Positions 15,553 through 20,552 of a stretch of DNA of 20,552 nt are shown piece by piece. The position numbers were made by a program, and so were the translations under genes. A model generated the notes under the pieces. The model searched no databases, was not told the origin of the DNA, and saw nothing but the letters and a program-made list of their open reading frames with translations. Origin of the DNA: an uncultured Rickettsiales bacterium. GTDB taxonomy: Bacteria > Pseudomonadota > Alphaproteobacteria > Rickettsiales > UBA998. The stretch covers positions 1-20,552 of the forward strand of contig CALJMC010000067.1 in the NCBI GenBank assembly GCA_937982385.1. Reading direction: 5' to 3'. Every line of letters starts with the position of its first letter. Position 1 is the first letter of the stretch.

Positions 15553-16515
15553 ATGAGTCTCACATATGAACCACTTACAGACGTCGAAGAATCGCCGCTA
15601 ATAAAGGCTATGATTCAAACAATCTATAACGCGGGAGACACTGCGCTTCACTACTTCCGTACAAGCCCCCCCTTCATAACAAAAGAAGATGGAAGCCCTC
15701 AAAGCATTGCTGACCTTGAAACAGAGGCGTGCATTAAAGAATCCCTAGAATGGAACTATACAGAAAAACCCTCCTGCTTCTTTAGTGAAGAAACCGAAGA
15801 CAAAACAGTAAATGACGACACTGAGATTGTATTTGTCGCAGACCCAATTGATGGCACAACTAATTATCTGGGAGAAAATGACAATTGGGGAATCACCTTA
15901 AGCGCCTTTAAGTCGGATGACACAGAGTTCAAGCAGCCCCTAGCCTCTATCATATATCGCCCAACAGCAGAAGAGACTCTTTGGACAAGCAGCGAAGAAG
16001 GTTACAAAAATGCCAACAAAACATATCTTTATACTGGCCCCAAAGACGCTATTACAAAAGGCGAGGCCATCGCTACGCAAGAGAATGAAGAGCTAGATTC
16101 ATTACAAGGAAAATTAACAACCATTCACATGAATCATGACCTTTATAGCTATGAGAATGCACTCAGAGACGAATTGCAAATAATACATAGAGCCCCCTTG
16201 CGTTATAATGGCTCAACAGCACTTAGCATGGCTCGCGTAGCAGGAAAAGGCAGCGATGGCATGGTGTGCCTAGGAGAGCTGAACACATGGGATGTCGCCG
16301 CAGGTACGCAGCTTGCCAAAGCTTCAGGCTGCACAATCGTTGAGAACACTATAAAGAATAAAGATGGCGAAGACGTGCCGTGCCTGATTGTAGCTAAAAG
16401 TGCGCCAATTGCGAAGAAGCTGAAAGAAGCTGCAGAACAGGCTCTAGACCCTACCATCTCCATTGACCCTAAAAAGACTAAGTCTACTAAAATAAAAACA
16501 GCAAAACTACGCTAA
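15553..16515 (+). CDS. Inositol-monophosphatase-family phosphatase
   Basis: A Mg2+-dependent sugar- or nucleotide-phosphate phosphatase of the IMPase/SuhB/CysQ superfamily. The metal-binding motifs are present in order: SEET (E79, E80), DPIDGTTNY (97-105; D97, D100) and WDVAAG (246-251; D247), with KEDGSPQSIADLETE near 44 for the first loop. DPIDGTTN fits the SuhB/IMPase branch better than CysQ, but the substrate is unknown. The C-terminal ~20 residues are a Lys-rich tail (PKKTKSTKIKTAKLR) beyond the domain. It is on the + strand between ftsA and ftsZ, and its stop codon overlaps the ftsA stop on the other strand. It lacks a Shine-Dalgarno; TATAAC ends 6 nt before the ATG, so it may be leaderless. 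Probably an inserted gene. Confidence 0.87.
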   Translation: MSLTYEPLTDVEESPLIKAMIQTIYNAGDTALHYFRTSPPFITKEDGSPQSIADLETEACIKESLEWNYTEKPSCFFSEETEDKTVNDDTEIVFVADPIDGTTNYLGENDNWGITLSAFKSDDTEFKQPLASIIYRPTAEETLWTSSEEGYKNANKTYLYTGPKDAITKGEAIATQENEELDSLQGKLTTIHMNHDLYSYENALRDELQIIHRAPLRYNGSTALSMARVAGKGSDGMVCLGELNTWDVAAGTQLAKASGCTIVENTIKNKDGEDVPCLIVAKSAPIAKKLKEAAEQALDPTISIDPKKTKSTKIKTAKLR

Positions 16516-17780
16516 AAATTATTCTTCACCCATTGCCAAATGCGGGTGCCGCTGCCTGCGAAGCTTTTGCTGGATTTACGGGCATGGAAGAGCGCATCTT
16601 CTGAAGGACGGTTCTCAAGATATTTTAGCATACCCACCGCGCTGGAAAATGCAGGACCTGTGACAGAATCTGCCAAACCAGGGATATAGTGAGGTTTGCC
16701 CAAGCGCACCTGTTTTCCACCTAACATACGAGCTGCTAATTCGCGCATACCAATAAGTTGGCTCGCGCCACCTGTCAGCACCACATTGCGCCCTGATACT
16801 GGACCAACACCGCTAGATTCGAGCTTTTCGCGCACCATTTCAAACACTTCTTCTAGGCGCGGGCGAATCACCCCAATGAGCATTGAGCGCGGAACCAGCG
16901 ACCCCTCACCCATATCATCTTCTTCACCAAGCTGCGGGATATCAATCATAGCTTGCGCATCTTGCGGCGCATCAATCGCGCTCCCGTGCAGGTTTTTCAA
17001 CCTTTCGGCGTTGGCAATGCTCGTTGACAAGCCCTTCGCGATGTCGCTTGTCACATGCTGCCCGCCAATAGGAATTGAGAAACTATAAATATTTTTCCCG
17101 CTTGAGAATACAGACACACTCGTCTGCCCAGCACCCATATCAATCAGAGTAACACCGAGCTGCATTTCATCTGGCTCCAAGCACCCAAGCGCGGCGGCGT
17201 GCGATGACGACACATATTCTTCAATATTCAAATGACAGCGACTCATGCAGCCGAGCAAGTTTTTCTGACGAATGGCATCTGCGGTGATGATGTGCAAGTC
17301 TGCACCCAACTTAGAACCATACATCTGCAGCGGATCTTTAATACCACGCGAACCATCAAGTTGATATTCTGAGGCGAAGCAATGAATAAGCGCACGATCT
17401 TTATCTTGCACAAGCTGACAACCTTCATGCAGCGCATCAGACACATCGCGTTCCGACACCCCATCACCCGAAATCGCCATTTCAACCGACACCAAATGCG
17501 ACTTGATATGCGTACCAGACATGCTGACCACTACATTCTCAATTGTCTCATCCGCCATTTCCTCTGCTGCATGCACCGTGCAACGCACTGATGTTTCAGC
17601 CTCTTTAGCATCAATAATCATCCCTGCGCGAAAACCCTTCGCAAGCTGATGCCCTATACCTTTAATGTGATAGCGTCCATTTTCGTCATGCTCAGCAATA
17701 AAACACGCAAGCTTATGACTGCCAATATCCAGCACCGCCACTTGTCCTTTTTTGCTTTTATGTGCAGACGCCCCCGCCAT
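16512..17780 (-). CDS. ftsA: Cell division protein FtsA
   Basis: An actin-like ATPase that anchors FtsZ to the membrane and recruits later divisome proteins. The phosphate-1 loop VAVLDIGSHKLACFIAE (residues 14-30), the phosphate-2 loop TLIDMGAGQT (211-220, D214) and the adenosine motif VVLTGGASQLIGM are present, and the protein ends in an amphipathic membrane helix GTRIWQWVKNNF. The 422 residues are normal. It starts 12 nt after ftsQ with no strong ribosome site, suggesting coupling. Its stop (16512-16514) overlaps that of the convergent IMPase-like gene, so no terminator separates the two. Confidence 0.96.
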   Translation of the reverse strand: MAGASAHKSKKGQVAVLDIGSHKLACFIAEHDENGRYHIKGIGHQLAKGFRAGMIIDAKEAETSVRCTVHAAEEMADETIENVVVSMSGTHIKSHLVSVEMAISGDGVSERDVSDALHEGCQLVQDKDRALIHCFASEYQLDGSRGIKDPLQMYGSKLGADLHIITADAIRQKNLLGCMSRCHLNIEEYVSSSHAAALGCLEPDEMQLGVTLIDMGAGQTSVSVFSSGKNIYSFSIPIGGQHVTSDIAKGLSTSIANAERLKNLHGSAIDAPQDAQAMIDIPQLGEEDDMGEGSLVPRSMLIGVIRPRLEEVFEMVREKLESSGVGPVSGRNVVLTGGASQLIGMRELAARMLGGKQVRLGKPHYIPGLADSVTGPAFSSAVGMLKYLENRPSEDALFHARKSSKSFAGSGTRIWQWVKNNF

Positions 17781-17792
17781 GTTTACTTAGCC

Positions 17793-18665
17793 CTATGTTT
17801 CCGCTTGTTGTCCACCTTGCGGCACTGTTTTTTCATTTTCTTCATCCATTTTAATAAAGACACGATCACCCATACGCATATCTATTTTTGAAATCGACTT
17901 TTGCAGAATCTTCTGCGAATTTTCCATTTGCGCCAAATAACCCCATGCGCGCTCCGGATCTTCCTCTGGAAGCTGCACCATCACACCGCGTTCCATTTGC
18001 AAATTCCAACGACGCGCACCCACACGCACCGCAGCAACAACACGTTGTGCCAAATCACGTTCATTGCCCAATAGCTGGAACAAACTTTCCAAATGATCAG
18101 GCGCATCTTCGCCCACCACAACCAACAATTCGCGGTAATCATTCGCTGATTCATCGGTAAGAATTTCACCGTCAACATCAATTACGCTCAGTTCACCTTC
18201 ATACTGCCACACAGCAGCAGGTGCGCGTTCTTCAAGCTCAATATGAATGGTGTCGGGCAACAAACGTTGCACATGCGCACTGCGGATAGAACTTAAATCT
18301 TGCAAATTATCACGCACGTCATCCAACGAAAATGCCCATACGCTCTCACCCAACTCGGCACCTAATGCATTATGAATCTTGGCCTCAGAGGTTTTGATCC
18401 GCCCCATAATCGAGACACGCTTAGTCTCAAACCCCATCGATGCAATCGTCTCATTTGCGCTATCAACACCACTCTGCCATGTACGCTCAAACCATGAGTC
18501 TTTATGTAATTTCCAGCCAGACAGACCCAGCCCTGACACCACAATCAACGCCACAGGAAACAGCACAGTACGACGAAACTGCTGCTTGCGTTTCTGCTTC
18601 TGCTTTGCTTTTGAAATGGTACGCGCCTGTCGTTGACGCTCTGTTTGCCGTGCCATATTTTTCAC
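17793..18665 (-). CDS. ftsQ: Cell division protein FtsQ
   Basis: A bitopic inner-membrane protein that links early and late divisome proteins through FtsB and FtsL. A very basic cytoplasmic tail (about residues 1-32) is followed by one membrane segment (about 33-51, VLFPVALIVVSGLGLSG). A POTRA domain (about 82-147) then contains VSIMGRIKTSEAKI and LPDTIHIELEERAPAAVW, before the FtsQ-type beta domain. The 290 residues fit the family. The start is uncertain: GTG at 18665, or ATG three codons later at 18656, neither with a good ribosome site. ddl ends 15 nt upstream. A small TAGATA-GAAA-TATCTA hairpin (18672-18687) overlaps the ddl stop and could affect coupling. Confidence 0.93.
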   Translation of the reverse strand: MKNMARQTERQRQARTISKAKQKQKRKQQFRRTVLFPVALIVVSGLGLSGWKLHKDSWFERTWQSGVDSANETIASMGFETKRVSIMGRIKTSEAKIHNALGAELGESVWAFSLDDVRDNLQDLSSIRSAHVQRLLPDTIHIELEERAPAAVWQYEGELSVIDVDGEILTDESANDYRELLVVVGEDAPDHLESLFQLLGNERDLAQRVVAAVRVGARRWNLQMERGVMVQLPEEDPERAWGYLAQMENSQKILQKSISKIDMRMGDRVFIKMDEENEKTVPQGGQQAET

Positions 18666-18680
18666 ATCAGTTAGATATTT

Positions 18681-19589
18681 CTATCTATCAAGTGTAGCGG
18701 ACTCGACCAACTTATGAACTAAAGACGCGAAATCCATCCCTTTATGGGCTGCAATTTCTGGCGCGAGTGATAAAGGAGTCATACCCGGCTGAGTATTCGT
18801 CTCCAAAATATAGAAGTGACCATTCCCACCCTCAGTATCATCATAACGGAAGTCTGTACGGCTCAAACCACGACAACCAAGCGCCTGATGCGCCTTTAGC
18901 CCGAGTGCCAGCACTTCCTCATATCTATCAGCCGGCAACGGAGCAGGCATAATATGCTGTGCTTTTCCGTCAGTATATTTCGCCTCATAGTCATAAAAAC
19001 CAGCATTGGGCTTGATTTCAATCGCACCTAAAGCCGTGTTTTCCAGCACGGCAACCTGAATTTCACGCCCTGGGATATAACGCTCAATCAACAGCACGGT
19101 ATCCTCTTTATAATCGAGTGCTGCAATCTCCTCAGCCGTATTTGAAATAGTCACACCCACGCTTGAGCCATCATCTGTCGGCTTCACAACCACAGGATAG
19201 GCCATGCCAGCGCCATCACGTTTCAATGTTGCGAAATCAAGTACTGCGCCCTCCGCCGTGCGAATGTTTTCCGCCTCAAACACACGCTTAGCCATCGGCT
19301 TATCCATCGCCAACGACGATGCCAGCACGCCCGAATGGGTATAGGGAATCGCCAATGTCTCCAGCACACCTTGAATGCAGCCATCCTCACCATAGGTTCC
19401 ATGCAACGCATTAAACACGACATCAGGATTAAGCGCCGCGAGCTTATTCGCCACATCACGCCCCGCATCCAACGTAGATACTTTATATTTACCAAGAGAT
19501 TCCAACGCCTCAGCCACCGCCGCACCACTGGTGAGCGACACTTCACGTTCGGCAGATAAACCGCCCATAACTACACATATATGCTTCAT
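18681..19589 (-). CDS. ddl: D-alanine--D-alanine ligase
   Basis: An ATP-grasp enzyme that joins two D-alanines for the peptidoglycan stem peptide. Visible family features are GGLSAEREVSLTSG with the first-D-Ala-binding E14, HGTYGEDG (63-70), the glycine-rich loop DGSSVGV (140-146), YDYEAKYTDG with Y205 on the omega loop, and NTQPGMTPLS near the end. The 302 residues match DdlB-type enzymes. In most relatives it directly follows murB; here an ankyrin gene and the second three-hairpin element lie between. A promoter (19711-19738) and this element precede it. The ribosome site is weak. ftsQ follows immediately. Confidence 0.96.
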   Translation of the reverse strand: MKHICVVMGGLSAEREVSLTSGAAVAEALESLGKYKVSTLDAGRDVANKLAALNPDVVFNALHGTYGEDGCIQGVLETLAIPYTHSGVLASSLAMDKPMAKRVFEAENIRTAEGAVLDFATLKRDGAGMAYPVVVKPTDDGSSVGVTISNTAEEIAALDYKEDTVLLIERYIPGREIQVAVLENTALGAIEIKPNAGFYDYEAKYTDGKAQHIMPAPLPADRYEEVLALGLKAHQALGCRGLSRTDFRYDDTEGGNGHFYILETNTQPGMTPLSLAPEIAAHKGMDFASLVHKLVESATLDR

Positions 19590-19632
19590 TTAGTCGTTTT
19601 ACTTACAATTTCACGATATAAAAAACGGCTAA

Positions 19633-19701
19633 GCTTTCCGACTGGAAAGCCGCCAACCATTTGGCGCTTTGAAATATGAAATATTTCAAAGTTAATCAAA
19701 C
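19633..19701 (-). repeat. Three-hairpin palindromic element, copy 2 (ddl leader)
   Basis: The same layout as 6997-7072, in + strand coordinates. GCTTTCC/GGAAAGC with loop GACT (19633-19650), one base, GCCAA/TTGGC with loop CCAT (19652-19665), then an 11-bp AT-rich stem with a 3-nt loop (19667-19691), followed by TAATCAAAC (19693-19701). Against copy 1, three base pairs of the 7-bp stem and one of the 5-bp stem are changed on both sides so that pairing is kept. On the - strand the 7-bp hairpin is followed by GTTTTTT, so here it also looks like an intrinsic terminator or attenuator 43 nt before ddl. Confidence 0.8.
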
Positions 19702-19710
19702 AATAATTGC

Positions 19711-19738
19711 ATGATAGTTTCACGCGCGATTTATGCAA
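19711..19738 (-). promoter_or_regulatory. Candidate ddl promoter
   Basis: On the - strand TTGCAT (19733-19738), 16 nt, then TATCAT (19711-19716); matches of 4 and 5 of 6. The predicted start near 19704 is only a few bases before the three-hairpin element, which would therefore form nearly the whole 5' leader of ddl. Confidence 0.38.
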
Positions 19739-19825
19739 TGATTTATTTTTCAGAATGTCATCAATCTGTAACATTTCTAAGCTATAAAATTCGGCAGACG
19801 AGAAAATAACAATAAAAGGTATACC

Positions 19826-20299
19826 ATGAGCATTCATAAATTATCACAAGCTGAAACAAATAACTTTTTTGACGAAGTCTTTCGCAAAGAATTATTCGAA
19901 ACCATCAGTCAGGATTTATCCTTAAGAACAGACCTCAAAAGCGAAGAGTCTAACCACGCTAAAAATAATGGAAAAATAAGAGCCATACTAGAGGAACGCC
20001 CTGAGTTAGATCTGGATATAAAAGTGAATGGCAGCTTGCTCCTACATACAGCAATCTCCGCCCGCAACACAACAGCAGTAGAACTATTGCTAGAACATGG
20101 CGCAAACCCTAAGCTCACAAATGAGCATGGTCAGAGCCCTACAGATATTGCACTAAACACCACTCAGCCTAAAATGCTTAACCTACTAGGAAAACATGGC
20201 ATAAACTTGGCAGAGATATCTCCTAAAGACACATACGCAAATAGCATCTCTGTAAGAATTGCAGGAGAAACCGCTGTTGCACAACGCTGCGCGGCATAA
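19826..20299 (+). CDS. Small ankyrin-repeat protein
   Basis: A 157-residue protein with one full ankyrin repeat (about residues 69-100: LLLHTAISARNTTAVELLLE then HGANPKLTNE) and a second partial one (about 101-126: HGQSPTDIALN...LLGKHG). Ankyrin repeats bind proteins; the partner is unknown. The N-terminal ~60 residues are helical and charged, with no signal peptide or membrane segment. AAAAGG lies about 7 nt before the ATG. It sits on the + strand between ddl and murB and ends 10 nt from the murB stop. Its place inside a conserved cluster and its AT-leaning codons suggest insertion. An effector role cannot be claimed from this sequence. Confidence 0.8.
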   Translation: MSIHKLSQAETNNFFDEVFRKELFETISQDLSLRTDLKSEESNHAKNNGKIRAILEERPELDLDIKVNGSLLLHTAISARNTTAVELLLEHGANPKLTNEHGQSPTDIALNTTQPKMLNLLGKHGINLAEISPKDTYANSISVRIAGETAVAQRCAA

Positions 20300-20309
20300 A
20301 ACCAATATG

Positions 20310-20552
20310 TTAAGCGGAGTTCCCAATTCGCTTGATTTCCCATTGGAGTTCTACGCCTGAATGGGCTTTGACTTTTGCGCGGACTTCTTCGCCTAACTGC
20401 TCGAGGTCAGCGGCGGTGGCGTTGCCGGTGTTAATCATGAAATTGCAATGTTTCTCAGACATTTGCGCATCACCAACTGTCAATCCACGACAGCCTGCTT
20501 CATCAACGAGTTGCCACGCTTTGTGACCCTCAGGGTTTTTGAACGTTGAACC
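20310..20552 (-). CDS. murB: UDP-N-acetylenolpyruvoylglucosamine reductase MurB, C-terminal part
   Basis: The last 80 residues of MurB, the FAD enzyme that reduces enolpyruvyl-UDP-GlcNAc to UDP-MurNAc; the rest lies beyond the window edge. The family motif GSTFKNP opens the visible part (its Ser is the catalytic proton donor in MurB). HKAWQLVDEAGCRGLTVGDA and SEKHCNFMINTGNATAADLE follow, and the stop is TAA at 20310-20312. The partial reading frame starts at the window boundary, so no start codon is seen. It is the upstream member of the - strand cluster, normally followed directly by ddl. Confidence 0.94.
   Translation of the reverse strand, partial: GSTFKNPEGHKAWQLVDEAGCRGLTVGDAQMSEKHCNFMINTGNATAADLEQLGEEVRAKVKAHSGVELQWEIKRIGNSA

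Noticed and set aside
19586..19837. An 83-codon open frame on the - strand through the ddl leader.
   Set aside because: It runs across the hairpin element and the ddl promoter region, has no family resemblance or ribosome site, and is best explained as chance reading of structured non-coding DNA.

Overview
The window looks like a chromosomal stretch of an alphaproteobacterium. The clues are the division and cell-wall gene order murB-ddl-ftsQ-ftsA-ftsZ-lpxC-bamD-recN-ligA, a DksA with one zinc-finger cysteine, an FtsZ with a very long C-terminal linker ending in PAFLRRQ, and a perfect TTAA-N7-TTAA (CtrA-type) box upstream of flagellin. Base composition is moderately AT-rich by eye. The order within the class cannot be settled from this window.

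Region 1 (1-5526, + strand) is a flagellar filament module: a very large flagellin, a FlaG-like protein, the filament cap FliD and the flagellin chaperone FliS. Region 2 (5628-6044, +) is the stringent-response factor DksA, which meets prmA tail to tail with a 2-nt gap. Region 3 (6047-20552, - strand) is the extended dcw cluster read right to left: murB (partial), ddl, ftsQ, ftsA, ftsZ, lpxC, bamD, recN, ligA and prmA. It covers peptidoglycan precursor synthesis, divisome assembly, lipid A synthesis, outer-membrane assembly, DNA repair and ligation, and ribosomal protein methylation. bamD-recN-ligA are packed 2-3 nt apart.

Three + strand genes interrupt this - strand cluster at junctions that are normally tight: a GNAT acetyltransferase between bamD and lpxC, an inositol-monophosphatase-family enzyme between ftsZ and ftsA, and a small ankyrin-repeat protein between ddl and murB. 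The genes after these breaks (bamD, ftsZ, ddl) each have a plausible own promoter. lpxC also has one, after a long inverted repeat behind ftsZ.

The least-explained structure is a three-hairpin element of about 70 nt, present twice on the - strand, in the leaders of prmA and ddl. The tetraloops are identical while the stems differ by paired, compensating changes, which suggests a conserved fold. A second repeat family, GC-rich and about 88 nt long, flanks the GNAT gene as an imperfect inverted pair. There are no tRNA, rRNA, CRISPR or transposase genes that I can support, and no gene-free stretch exceeds 300 bases.
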